From the NCBI GenBank assembly GCA_041687475.1, contig JAWLBW010000002.1, forward strand, positions 1 to 51,077: a DNA stretch of 51,077 nucleotides. The letters are read 5' to 3'. Every line of letters begins with the position of its first letter. The first letter of the stretch is position 1. The DNA comes from JAWLBW01 sp041687475 (lineage in GTDB: Bacteria > J088 > JAWLBW01). Under the pieces are notes generated by a model. That model did no database searches, had not been told where the DNA came from, and saw only the letters and a list, made by a program, of their open reading frames with translations. This document shows, in pieces, positions 7,792 through 15,293 of this stretch. The position numbers and the translations under genes are program-made.

Positions 7792-9285
7792 ATGATGGTT
7801 CGTCTGGAAGCAGAGACGGCTCGAGCGACAAACCTCTACGAGCATGTCGCCGATCGTCTGCAGCGCCTCATCGAAGGGGGCACGCTGCGGCCGGGCCAGC
7901 GGCTGCCCTCGGTGCGCGAAACCAGTCGGCGCGAGCGGGTCAGTATGGCGACGGCGGTACAGGCCTACCGGGTTCTTGAAACACGTCAGCTGGTCGAGGC
8001 CCGCCCGCGTTCGGGCTACTACGTTCGCCAGAATGCCTGGAAGCCCCCCGAAGAGCCGGAAGTCACGCGTCCGCTGCCCCAGCCCACCGAGGTTTCCCTT
8101 GGAGATCTCTCGCTGCGACTCGTGCAGGCGGCTAACGAGCCAGGCGTCATCAGGTTGGGCGCTGCCGTACCCGACCCAGAATTCCTACCCGTAAACGCGG
8201 TCATGCGCGCGGTTAACGCGGCCACGCGCAAGCACGGCGCGAAAACGCTGACCTATCGCTTCCCGCCCGGAGATGCGAGCCTGCGCCGCCATCTCGCTCG
8301 CCGGCTGGTGAATACCGGGTGTACGGTAGCTCCCGAAGAGCTCATCGTCACGCACGGTTGTCAGGAAGCCCTTCATCTGGCCTTGCGGGCCGTGGCAGCT
8401 TTCGGCGACACCATCGCCATCGAATCGCCTGCATACTACGGCGTGCTGCAACTCATTGAATCGCTGGGCATGAAGGCGCTGGAAATTCCGACGCACCCCC
8501 GCGACGGTATCAGCGTCGAAGCCCTTTCCTTCGCCATGGAGCACCATGCCGTCGCCGCCGTGCTGGTCGTGCCGAGCTTCAGCAACCCGCTGGGTTCGTG
8601 CATGCCCGACGAGCGGCGGCGCGAACTGGTCGAACTTTGCGAAACACGAGGCGTTCCCCTCATCGAAGACGACATTTACGGCGAACTCCACCACGGCGAA
8701 GCCCGCCCCCGCGCGGCCAAGGCCTTCGACACCACGGGCAACGTCATCTACTGCTCGTCCTTCTCGAAAACCCTGGCCCCGGGTTTGCGCCTCGGCTACA
8801 TGGCCCCGGGTCGCTTCCGTGAAAAGGTGCAGCACCTTCAGTTCGTGACCACCATGTCTCTGGCGCCGCTGGCACAGATCGCAGTGGCCGGATTTCTCGC
8901 CGACGGTGGCTATGACCGTCATCTGCGCCGGACGAGAAAGGCGTATGCCGACCAGCTCTTTCGCCTGAACCAGGCCGTGGCCCGCTGGTTTCCCGACGAA
9001 ACCCGGGTTACCCGACCACAGGGCGGCTTTCTCCTCTGGGTCGAGTTGCCCGACAGTGTCGACAGCATGCACCTGCACCGCCTTGCCCTGGCGGAAAGAA
9101 TCAGCATCGCGCCCGGCCCCCTGTTCTCGGCCACCGGTAAGTACCGCAACTTCATTCGCCTGAACGGGGGGTGCCGGTGGGGTTCCGAAGTCGAAACAGC
9201 CATGGTGCGGCTGGGTCAACTTACCGGGCAACTGGTCGAAAATGCCTCCAGAGAAGCAACCAGGCGCTTACAAACGGATTTCTGA
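7792..9285 (+). CDS. MocR-type regulator (GntR HTH fused to aminotransferase-like domain)
   Basis: A PLP-binding transcription factor of about 497 residues. Residues about 10-75 form a GntR-family winged helix (LYEHVADRLQRLIEGG, then GQRLPSVRE and a wing ending in SGYYVRQ). Residues from about 120 to the end are a fold-type I aminotransferase domain with TPGCQEALHL-like cofactor motifs (here THGCQEALHL), SFSNP, EDDIYGEL and the Schiff-base lysine in SSFSKTLAPGLRLGY. Such proteins sense PLP or amino compounds and control vitamin B6, GABA, taurine or transport genes. The cofactor lysine is retained, so PLP binding is expected. The start is at 7792 or 7795, after AAGGAG. No obvious target such as pdxST lies next to it; the only divergent candidate is the small frame at 7441-7653. 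Confidence 0.9.
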   Translation: MMVRLEAETARATNLYEHVADRLQRLIEGGTLRPGQRLPSVRETSRRERVSMATAVQAYRVLETRQLVEARPRSGYYVRQNAWKPPEEPEVTRPLPQPTEVSLGDLSLRLVQAANEPGVIRLGAAVPDPEFLPVNAVMRAVNAATRKHGAKTLTYRFPPGDASLRRHLARRLVNTGCTVAPEELIVTHGCQEALHLALRAVAAFGDTIAIESPAYYGVLQLIESLGMKALEIPTHPRDGISVEALSFAMEHHAVAAVLVVPSFSNPLGSCMPDERRRELVELCETRGVPLIEDDIYGELHHGEARPRAAKAFDTTGNVIYCSSFSKTLAPGLRLGYMAPGRFREKVQHLQFVTTMSLAPLAQIAVAGFLADGGYDRHLRRTRKAYADQLFRLNQAVARWFPDETRVTRPQGGFLLWVELPDSVDSMHLHRLALAERISIAPGPLFSATGKYRNFIRLNGGCRWGSEVETAMVRLGQLTGQLVENASREATRRLQTDF

Positions 9286-9310
9286 CTCCGATTCCAGGAA
9301 ATGCCAAAAA

Positions 9311-9325
9311 TGAATGGGGCATTCA
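9311..9325. promoter_or_regulatory. Palindrome TGAATG-GGG-CATTCA, box 1
   Basis: Perfect 6-bp inverted repeat around GGG, in the 252-bp gap between the MocR gene and the convergent small gene. A second copy lies 64 bp on. It looks like a regulator-binding site, but it sits at 3' ends of genes rather than before a start, so its role is unclear. Confidence 0.4.
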
Positions 9326-9374
9326 CTATTCACGGCGAAATTTGAAGCCCGGCACCGTACTCGCGCTACAAAAG

Positions 9375-9389
9375 TGAATGGGGTATTCA
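9375..9389. promoter_or_regulatory. Palindrome TGAATG-GGG-TATTCA, box 2
   Basis: Second copy of the 9311 element with one mismatch. The match extends rightward (TGAATGGGGYATTCAYTATT), making a direct repeat of about 20 bp. The same half-site TGAATG/CATTCA appears at 12473-12491. No gene start is near. Confidence 0.4.
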
Positions 9390-9537
9390 TTATTGCCGTT
9401 TTCCCCACCCCCCTCCGTAATGGCCGATATTCGGGCCGCAAGGGGCTCAGGTTCCTTTCCAAGGAGTTAATGCCGGCTCCGGACATTTCACGAAACACGG
9501 CCTATAAGTTGAAAACGAACCGACCTGCGTCCATCCG

Positions 9538-9951
9538 TCAATAGCTGCAGTCGAGTTCTTCGTACACGTTCCGTATCGATGCCTCGACTTCTTCATATTG
9601 GTCGCTGAGTCCTTCGGACGCCTCGCCGAGAGACAGCTCGCCCGACAGCTCTTCAATGTCGGCCTCGAGCGCTCGTACCTCGTCGGCGAGTTCGCTGCCT
9701 GCCGCGCCCTGGTCGTCCAACGTTTCGACGAACGCCCGGCGGTCTGTTTCGAGCCGCTCACTCATCCGTACCAGGTTGCTTGCCGAACGTTCGTCGGGTC
9801 CGAGAAGCTGCATGTTGTGCACCGTCATGGCCAGGGCTTCGAGTCTGTTGCACGCTTCGGATGAGCGCTCGACCGGGCCATACTGTGCGGGCGCGGTCGA
9901 AGCAACAAACAGCCCGAGCACGCCCGCAATGGCGACAGAAGATCTTCGCAT
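9538..9951 (-). CDS. Secreted Glu-rich coiled-coil protein
   Basis: Unknown function. The 137-residue product begins MRRSSVAIAG with a hydrophobic signal core (VLGLFVAST) and likely cleavage after APA, so it is periplasmic. The mature chain is acidic and predicted mostly helical, with heptad-like stretches (LADEVRALEADIEELSGEL and SDQYEEVEASIRN), consistent with a coiled coil. Two cysteines (EACNR near the N-terminus and LDCSY at the very C-terminus) could link chains or pair. The start at 9951 is fixed by AAGGAGGAACTC; an upstream in-frame ATG at 9975 is less well supported. It is divergent from the alkaline phosphatase gene about 150 bp away, so the two may share a control region. Confidence 0.7.
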   Translation of the reverse strand: MRRSSVAIAGVLGLFVASTAPAQYGPVERSSEACNRLEALAMTVHNMQLLGPDERSASNLVRMSERLETDRRAFVETLDDQGAAGSELADEVRALEADIEELSGELSLGEASEGLSDQYEEVEASIRNVYEELDCSY

Positions 9952-10105
9952 GAGTTCCTCCTTCCGTTTCTTCATACAGATCCGAGTCCAAGGATGAATC
10001 CGGGTCGATAATCCCGCCAGAGCGCGGGGTGCCGCGGCAGCAGGACTCTCACCGCATTCCATTTCCGTCACGAGTCGGTAACAGGGCTGTGGTAATATCG
10101 ACGGC

Positions 10106-11386
10106 ATGAAGCACATATCGTCGTATCTTTCACGCTCCTGTCCCCTGGCGCGCTCCTGTTCCCTGGCAGGCTCCGTTCCCCTGGCGAGTCCCATTACCCT
10201 GGCGATTCTCATCAGCCTGGTCGTTTCTGCCTGTGCGCACAGGCCCGACACCGCCGAGTCGAGCGAACCCCGGTTTCCCAATGCCTCGGTAATCCTCATT
10301 GTGGGCGATGGTCTCGGGTATTCACTGCAGGAAGCCGTACGAATTCTCGACGGCGGCCTGGCGGTCGACGACATGCCACACACCGCGCAGGTTCGCACCG
10401 TGGCCGAAGGAGCCGTCGTTACCGATTCGGCGGCCGCCGCCACCGCGATGGCCACCGGTCGGAAGACCGCCAACAGCCGGGTCGGCACCGACGCCGACGG
10501 CAAGCGGCTGCGAACCGTTGCCGAAGACGCCAAAGCTGCCGGAAAAGCGGTCGGTTTCGTTACCTCTGCTTTTCTCTGGGATGCTACACCCGCGGCCTTC
10601 TTCAGCCACGTCAAGGACCGCGACGATACCGATGCCATTACCTGGCAGGCCCTTGCCTTCGGCCCCGATCTGCTCTATGGAGGGGGCGAATCCTACCTGC
10701 TCAGCCCCGGCGAAAAAGGCCGCTTCGGCCCCGGCCGGCGCCGCGACGGCGAAAACCTGCTCGATAATTTCAAATCGGCGGGCTACCGTCTGGTCACCGG
10801 GCCCGATGGCGGCGAGCTGCCACAGCTTGGCCTGTTTGCCGGCGCAGACCTGTTTACGCAGAAACCGGCCCGCTACCGACCCGCGTTAACCCTCGAAGAC
10901 ATGACCACGAGCGCGCTTGAGGCCCTGGCTGAAGATCCCGAGGGTTTCTTCCTGCTGGTCGAAGAAGAAGCAACCGATGAAATGCTGCACGGCGCCGGGG
11001 TATCGGCCGCCGTCGAGGCCGTTCGAAGCTGGAATCGGGTGGTGGCTACGGCGCTCTCCTTTGCCGAACGGAATCCTCAGGTCACGGTGATCGTCACATC
11101 CGATCATGAGACGGGGGCCTTCTCGCTCGCACCGGAAAAGGCATGCCGGGCCCCGCTCGGCGCACTCGACGAAACCGCCTTCACGCAGAAATACGTAACC
11201 GACCTCGAGCCCTCGCGCGCCGTCATGCAGGACCGGAACGGAAACCCTGTGTGCCTGCGCGCGTGGACCAACGGACACACCGCCGAGCCCGTGCCGCTGT
11301 TCACCCGTGGCGTGAAGCCTTCGGCCGCCGTCATCGAGAATACCGACATTCACGGTCTTCTACGCAGCGGGTTGGGGTTGGACTGA
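10106..11386 (+). CDS. Alkaline phosphatase-family lipoprotein
   Basis: A 426-residue phosphomonoesterase of the PhoA superfamily, predicted to be an envelope lipoprotein releasing phosphate. The metal and catalytic set is complete: GDG for the first metal Asp, the nucleophile Ser in TDSAAAATAMATG, the Glu-x4-Asp-x3-His pattern in VEEEATDEMLHG, DH in SDHETG, and the last His in NGHTAEP. The N-terminus is odd: about 45 residues containing five degenerate six-residue units (SCPLAR, SCSLAG, SVPLAS, PITLAI, LISLVV) leading to the lipobox LVVSAC. No good ribosome site precedes the ATG, while TAATAT lies at 10093-10098, only 8 bp upstream, so a leaderless transcript is possible. The family normally has a plain signal peptide. 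It could also be a phytase or diesterase relative. Confidence 0.88.
   Translation: MKHISSYLSRSCPLARSCSLAGSVPLASPITLAILISLVVSACAHRPDTAESSEPRFPNASVILIVGDGLGYSLQEAVRILDGGLAVDDMPHTAQVRTVAEGAVVTDSAAAATAMATGRKTANSRVGTDADGKRLRTVAEDAKAAGKAVGFVTSAFLWDATPAAFFSHVKDRDDTDAITWQALAFGPDLLYGGGESYLLSPGEKGRFGPGRRRDGENLLDNFKSAGYRLVTGPDGGELPQLGLFAGADLFTQKPARYRPALTLEDMTTSALEALAEDPEGFFLLVEEEATDEMLHGAGVSAAVEAVRSWNRVVATALSFAERNPQVTVIVTSDHETGAFSLAPEKACRAPLGALDETAFTQKYVTDLEPSRAVMQDRNGNPVCLRAWTNGHTAEPVPLFTRGVKPSAAVIENTDIHGLLRSGLGLD
10133..10222 (+). repeat. 18-bp degenerate tandem repeat inside a signal peptide
   Basis: Five consecutive 18-bp units (first CGCTCCTGTCCCCTGGCG) build the hydrophobic part of the lipoprotein signal. 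Copies 1-4 share the CCTGGC core; copy 5 is most diverged. Period is exactly six codons, so copy-number change would keep frame. Confidence 0.75.
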
Positions 11387-11409
11387 GCGACCATCGCCCC
11401 ACCTCGTGC

Positions 11410-12336
11410 TTACTCGATTCGTCGCTCGGCGTACTCACCCGATACGTAGCGGGGTTCGACCGGCTGTTCTGCCGGAGGCGGAGTCGTGCTTTCAAAGGCG
11501 GCGCGATAGTCGGCCGCGAAGTCGGCAAATGAGTTCGGACGGCGGCCGAGAACTTGCCGGATCCGGTCGTTCACCCGAGCCGCCTCTTCGTCGAGCATGA
11601 AGGGGTGCAGTTGCACAAGAACCTCGATGTCTCTTTCGCGCAACCCTTCTTCCTTCATGAAGGCTCTGGCCTGCGACTCGGTCACCACTTCGCAGGCAAT
11701 GTCGTGGCCGGCCACCCGGCCGATGATTTCACCGGCTTCTTCTCCGGTCAATGCCGCGGGGCCCGTCAAGGTCAACGTTTCGCCGTTCCACTGCCCGTCG
11801 ACCAGCGCGGCCGCCGCTACCCCGGCAACATCGCGCGCGTCGACCCAGCTTACCGGTCCCTCGGCGGCCTGACGCAGAAAACGATGCTCGCGTCTGATGA
11901 GCGCCCCATGATGGTAAGCAAAGTCCTGCATGAACGGTTGGGGCCGCAGTATCACATCGGTAAGGCCCAGGTACCGCAGGTGTTCTTCAATCTCGTTATG
12001 CCGCTCGGCCAGTGGGTACTCGACCCGCCCCACCCCCGGCACCGACTGCTTGACTACTTTCTCGACCCCCACATCGAGGGCGATGTCGAGAACGCGCTTT
12101 TCGACGGTGACCTGGTCGACGTGAAAGGGGGTACACAGAAACAGGGCCGTGCACCCGGTCAACGCGCCTGCAATCGAGGCCTCACTGGCGTAGTCGACCT
12201 CGTGCACTTCGAACTCGCCCTCGACAAGGGTATGGCGGTGACCACGTCCGCCGACGCGCACCGGTGCGCCGCGCGCCTGAAGAAGGGGTACGAGATCGCT
12301 GCCGACCAGCCCCGGTGCTCCCATCACGAAAATCAT
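11410..12336 (-). CDS. NmrA-like NAD(P)-binding protein
   Basis: A 308-residue atypical short-chain dehydrogenase of the NmrA/TMR family. The N-terminal Rossmann motif is FVMGAPGLVGSDL (a variant of GATGxxG), followed by a basic loop (GGRGHRHT) that suggests NADP(H). A C-terminal region of about 90 residues (from TGEEAGEIIGRV) matches the mixed domain seen in NmrA-like quinone reductases such as QorB. The usual catalytic YxxxK is replaced by RHNEIEEHL, as expected for non-classical members. They act as redox-sensing regulators or NADPH-dependent reductases; which applies here cannot be told. The start at 12336 is supported by GAGGGCG upstream; a 7-codon longer form is possible. It is convergent with the alkaline phosphatase gene, only 23 bp apart. 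Confidence 0.8.
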   Translation of the reverse strand: MIFVMGAPGLVGSDLVPLLQARGAPVRVGGRGHRHTLVEGEFEVHEVDYASEASIAGALTGCTALFLCTPFHVDQVTVEKRVLDIALDVGVEKVVKQSVPGVGRVEYPLAERHNEIEEHLRYLGLTDVILRPQPFMQDFAYHHGALIRREHRFLRQAAEGPVSWVDARDVAGVAAAALVDGQWNGETLTLTGPAALTGEEAGEIIGRVAGHDIACEVVTESQARAFMKEEGLRERDIEVLVQLHPFMLDEEAARVNDRIRQVLGRRPNSFADFAADYRAAFESTTPPPAEQPVEPRYVSGEYAERRIE

Positions 12337-12473
12337 TTGATACGCCCTCGCTGTCAACGATTTGCCTTATTCTCATCGCGGCACGACAACCTGTCGCCCA
12401 TCGGCCTTCCGTACGCGGGCGCCGACACGGGTCGGCGGCCTCTACCTCAACCATTTACGACAGCTGGTGGCAT

Positions 12474-12491
12474 GAATGCATGCGTGCATTC
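12474..12491. promoter_or_regulatory. Inverted repeat GAATGCA-TGCG-TGCATTC
   Basis: Perfect 7-bp arms with a 4-bp spacer, in the 270-bp gap upstream of the leftward NmrA-like gene (start 12336). It carries the same TGAATG/CATTCA half-sites as the boxes at 9311 and 9375. It also overlaps the start of the DUF1992-like remnant, so it may be an operator left from that gene. Confidence 0.35.
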
Positions 12492-12575
12492 GAATTCATG
12501 GTTGAAAACCGGATTCTCGAAGCCATGGAGCGGGGCAAGTTCTAGAATCTTAGTGGACGGGCCTTCCCATCGATC
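12480..12575 (+). pseudogene. Decayed N-terminus of a DUF1992 (DnaJC28/YhdN-like) gene
   Basis: From the ATG at 12480 the frame reads 21 residues ending MVENRILEAMERGKF, then TAG at 12543, then continues in the same frame as NLSGRA. DUF1992 proteins share the signature ExRIxxAxxxGeFDNLxGxGkPL. The match before and after the stop, with the stop sitting exactly at the conserved Asp, suggests a real gene broken by a nonsense change and then deleted. No downstream DUF1992 sequence remains before the convergent regulator at 12607. The match is short, so chance cannot be excluded. Confidence 0.45.
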
Positions 12576-12606
12576 CGACCGCTTACTTTGCGCAGCCGGC
12601 CTCCTC

Positions 12607-13353
12607 TCAAGGCAGGGGCACGCCGGCCGCTTTCCAGTCAGGCACGACGGCCGTCGCCTCCGTGAAGAAGCGCATCACGCTCCGATCGTGGCGATGCAGA
12701 TAGCGTGAAATGACCGTGCCCGCGTCGACCGAGCGTCCCCGTTCAAGAAAGCCGAGATAACGATCGTACTCTTCGACAAAGTGGGTCGGCAGGTAAGGCA
12801 GAAACGAGAAGTCGGTCTGAAAATGAAGCGTGTCGGCCAGGCTGTTCAGCAGCCACAGCGGCGCGGCCAGGCCGGCGGCATCGAGCAAACGTCGATGCGC
12901 CTCGAGTTCGCGCTCGCTGAACAGCGCGTAGTACCCTCGGGCAGACCACGCCAACTCGACCGCCTGTCTTACCGGTTCGAGCACGCCGCGACGCATGCGG
13001 GGCGCGCAGGCGGGCACCATCTCGCAGAGAACCAATCGGCGCAGCTCGAGCACCTCGGCCAGAAGTTGCTGCCCGCGAAGCCCGGGCAGGGCAGGCCGCT
13101 GGGTCAGCACCGAGGCAATGGGTAAACGCCACTCGCCACGCTTGCAAACGACGGCACCCGATTGCCGGGTCTCGAGCACACCCCACAGCTCCAGCCGCTT
13201 CATGGCCTCTCGCACGCTTGCCCGCGACGCCTTATGCGCGGTACAAAGTTCCCGCTCGGCCGGTACCCGCGCCCCTGCGCCGAGCTCTCCGGCAAGGATT
13301 CGTTGTAGAATCTGTTCTGCAAGTGCGTCGGCGACACTACCGAAATCGGGCAT
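12607..13353 (-). CDS. FadR/GntR-family transcriptional regulator (FCD domain)
   Basis: A 248-residue regulator. Residues about 5-75 form the GntR winged helix (ALAEQILQRILAGELGAGARVPAERELC, then the recognition helix SRASVREAMKRLELWG and a wing). Residues about 95-235 are an all-helical FCD-type ligand domain with metal-binding-type positions (E and H in ELEAHRRLL and YLHRHDRSV). Such regulators answer small carboxylates or fatty acyl derivatives. Two tandem TGGTCNGACCA boxes lie 44-67 bp upstream of its start. They match the FadR/PdhR/LldR operator type (TGGTnnnACCA) and strongly suggest autoregulation and control of the divergent genes from 13528. It follows 30 bp after a decayed DUF1992 fragment on the other strand. 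Confidence 0.85.
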   Translation of the reverse strand: MPDFGSVADALAEQILQRILAGELGAGARVPAERELCTAHKASRASVREAMKRLELWGVLETRQSGAVVCKRGEWRLPIASVLTQRPALPGLRGQQLLAEVLELRRLVLCEMVPACAPRMRRGVLEPVRQAVELAWSARGYYALFSERELEAHRRLLDAAGLAAPLWLLNSLADTLHFQTDFSFLPYLPTHFVEEYDRYLGFLERGRSVDAGTVISRYLHRHDRSVMRFFTEATAVVPDWKAAGVPLP

Positions 13354-13396
13354 ATTTCCCTCACTGGGCCTTACCTGTCGGGGGCGAATTGCCCGT

Positions 13397-13420
13397 TGGT
13401 CAGACCAGATGGTCCGACCA
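13397..13420. promoter_or_regulatory. Two tandem FadR-type operator boxes
   Basis: TGGTCAGACCA at 13397-13407 and TGGTCCGACCA at 13410-13420, centre to centre 13 bp. Each is a perfect palindrome of the TGGTnnnACCA class bound by GntR/FadR-subfamily proteins. They lie between the FadR-like gene and the divergent 13528 gene, where they could control both. Confidence 0.75.
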
Positions 13421-13527
13421 CGGTATCAGTCACCACCCCAAGGCGCAAGCACCGCGGGGCTGGAATTTCAGGGGAAGGCTTGAGCCGTGACGCAGGCTGC
13501 GGTACCCTTCCACATGGAGAGTGTTTC

Positions 13528-13734
13528 ATGAAATCGGCCCCTACGTCGTGCGGCTTCGATCCCGCACAGTTCAGAGCCCTGCGCGAGCAGCTGCGTGAAG
13601 GAACCGTACGTGCCGTTCTGCACCGGAAAACCGCTCGCGTTCTCTACCTCACGCCCGAGGAGTTGGAACAATTCGATCCGTCGGAGTACACCGATATTCC
13701 CCTTCGGCCGACGCCTGAAGACAACGGCCCGTAA
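13528..13734 (+). CDS. Small acidic protein of unknown function
   Basis: A 68-residue cytosolic protein with no signal or membrane segment and no family I recognise. It contains a helical REQLREGTV section and the strand-turn VLYLTPEELEQFD, then a Pro-rich acidic tail. The ATG at 13528 has a modest upstream GGAGAG. It lies immediately downstream of the two FadR-type boxes and only 10 bp before the secreted TPR-like gene, so the two probably form an operon controlled by the regulator at 12607. Confidence 0.5.
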   Translation: MKSAPTSCGFDPAQFRALREQLREGTVRAVLHRKTARVLYLTPEELEQFDPSEYTDIPLRPTPEDNGP

Positions 13735-13744
13735 GGCAATGCTC

Positions 13745-14530
13745 ATGAAGAACGCACGAACCGCCGTCATTCTGCTCCTGCTCTCATCCCCGGCCGCTGC
13801 CGAGCATGCCCTGGCCGAGGAAGAGGGCACGCCGGGCGCTTCGGTCGTCGACCTCGACGCCGTCTCTGCCGACGCGCTTTCAGGCGACCCCGCGCGAATC
13901 GAGCGGGCCATCGAAATCTACAGCCGCCTTGACGTTACCGATACCGAGGTGGCATGGCGGCTGGCGCGCGCCTGGTTCAACCTGTACGACGAACTGGCCG
14001 AGCGCAACCGTCGCGACGACCAGCGACGGGCGGCGGAAACGGGGTATGCCCTGGCGTCGGAAGCGCTGAAGAAGGCTCCGCGGCATCCGGGGCTCGTTTA
14101 CTACCATGCCTTGCTGGGGCTTTGCTACCTTGACTTTCACCGCTTGAAGGCCCTGTTCATCGTGAGTGACATCATCGACGGCTTCAAGCTGGCCCGCGAA
14201 CTCGACCCACGCATGGACGACGCCGGGCCCGACCGGAATCTGGGCCTGCTCTACCATCAGTTGCCGGGCTGGCCCCTGAGCGTGGGCGACGACGAAAAAG
14301 CCTTGCTTCACCTGCGGGAAGCCGCGAGACTGGCGCCCCTCAGGGCCGCAAACCGTCTTCCCCTCGCGAAGGCGCTGGCCGACGAAGGCGAATACGATGA
14401 AGGGTGGAAGCATGTCGCATTCGTGCGCGCGGGCGAGTTTCTGGTAAGCTCGCCGCATTGGCGCGATATTTACCTGCGCCGCGCCGAAGAGGTGGCCCGC
14501 GAGTATCCGGAGCGATTTCACGAGAAGTGA
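13745..14530 (+). CDS. Secreted TPR-like protein (TatT-like)
   Basis: A 261-residue exported protein. Signal peptide MKNARTAVILLLLSSPAAA, then helical repeat pairs of TPR type (ALASEALKKAPRHPGLVYY, KALLHLREAARLAPLRA and LAKALADEGEYDEGWKH). The block GLLYHQLPGWPLSVGDDEKALLHL resembles the T-component (TatT) proteins of TPR-associated TRAP transporters, which are periplasmic substrate-handling trimers. No TRAP permease or binding protein is next to it, so the transport link is only a family hint. Two starts are possible: 13739 (ATG close behind GTAAGG) and 13745, which has better spacing. It probably shares a transcript with the small gene 10 bp upstream, under the FadR-type boxes. Confidence 0.7.
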   Translation: MKNARTAVILLLLSSPAAAEHALAEEEGTPGASVVDLDAVSADALSGDPARIERAIEIYSRLDVTDTEVAWRLARAWFNLYDELAERNRRDDQRRAAETGYALASEALKKAPRHPGLVYYHALLGLCYLDFHRLKALFIVSDIIDGFKLARELDPRMDDAGPDRNLGLLYHQLPGWPLSVGDDEKALLHLREAARLAPLRAANRLPLAKALADEGEYDEGWKHVAFVRAGEFLVSSPHWRDIYLRRAEEVAREYPERFHEK

Positions 14531-14660
14531 AACCGTCCCTTCCGCTTCCTCTTTCCCGCGATGGCGACGGGTGTGTCTCGGCACCCAGGTGGAAGGAGCC
14601 ACCATTTTCCTGTTTTTTCTGCATTTCTCCATTCCACCCGCCGCCCATGGACGCTAAGAT

Positions 14661-15182
14661 ATGGTCATGTCAGCACGTACCATGGTCATAGGCATGCTGG
14701 CGGCCGGTCTTCTCGGCTGCACGGCGCAGGAAGCCAACCGCCGCGACACACCGTCGACCGAGAACGCCCCCGCACCGGCCGCCTGGAAGGCGTCGTTCGA
14801 TCTGCGGCAAGCCGGAAGCGACGAGAGCGGCGATGTCTTCGGCGCTCTCGACGACGTCATACTGGTTTACCGCGTCAACAACAGCACGAGTGCCCCCCTG
14901 AAATGCCGACAGATGGAAGGGGGCCCGCGTATTCACTTCAGCCTCAGTCGCGAGGGGGCGCCGTTCGCCGACAATCTTGAGGGGCTGATGTTTACGCAGG
15001 CCATTGTCGAGTTCGAGCTCTCGCCGGGCGTCACCACCTTCGAAGGCGAACCCGCCGCCTGGGAGGCTTTCGCCGAAACGGCGCCGTCGCCCGGGTCGTA
15101 CGTCGCCCATGCGGCGCCCCGTTTCCGCTGTAACGGGCTCGCGCTGCCGGAGCTCGACCTGCCCTTCCGGCTCGAACCCTGA
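14661..15182 (+). CDS. Lipoprotein of unknown function
   Basis: 173 residues. A lipoprotein signal (MVMSARTMVIGMLAAGLLGC) places lipidation at Cys20. It is followed by a flexible Ala/Pro/Thr linker to about residue 42 and then a beta-rich domain (DVILVYRVNNST, IHFSLSREG and VEFELSPGVTTF) that looks like a small Ig-like fold. Two cysteines (LKCRQ and FRCNG) could form a disulfide. No enzyme motif is visible. An ATG at 14667 is an alternative start. TAAGAT immediately upstream (14656-14661) could be a -10 box. The 130-bp gap before it holds nothing I can name. Confidence 0.6.
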   Translation: MVMSARTMVIGMLAAGLLGCTAQEANRRDTPSTENAPAPAAWKASFDLRQAGSDESGDVFGALDDVILVYRVNNSTSAPLKCRQMEGGPRIHFSLSREGAPFADNLEGLMFTQAIVEFELSPGVTTFEGEPAAWEAFAETAPSPGSYVAHAAPRFRCNGLALPELDLPFRLEP

Positions 15183-15293
15183 GACGGATGCCCCCGACGC
15201 ACCTGCTATGTACATTTCCCCCATGACGGCGGCCGGCGACAACGGCGCGTCACGCCGACCATGGCCTATGATGGTCGTAAAGGGGGTACTTCG

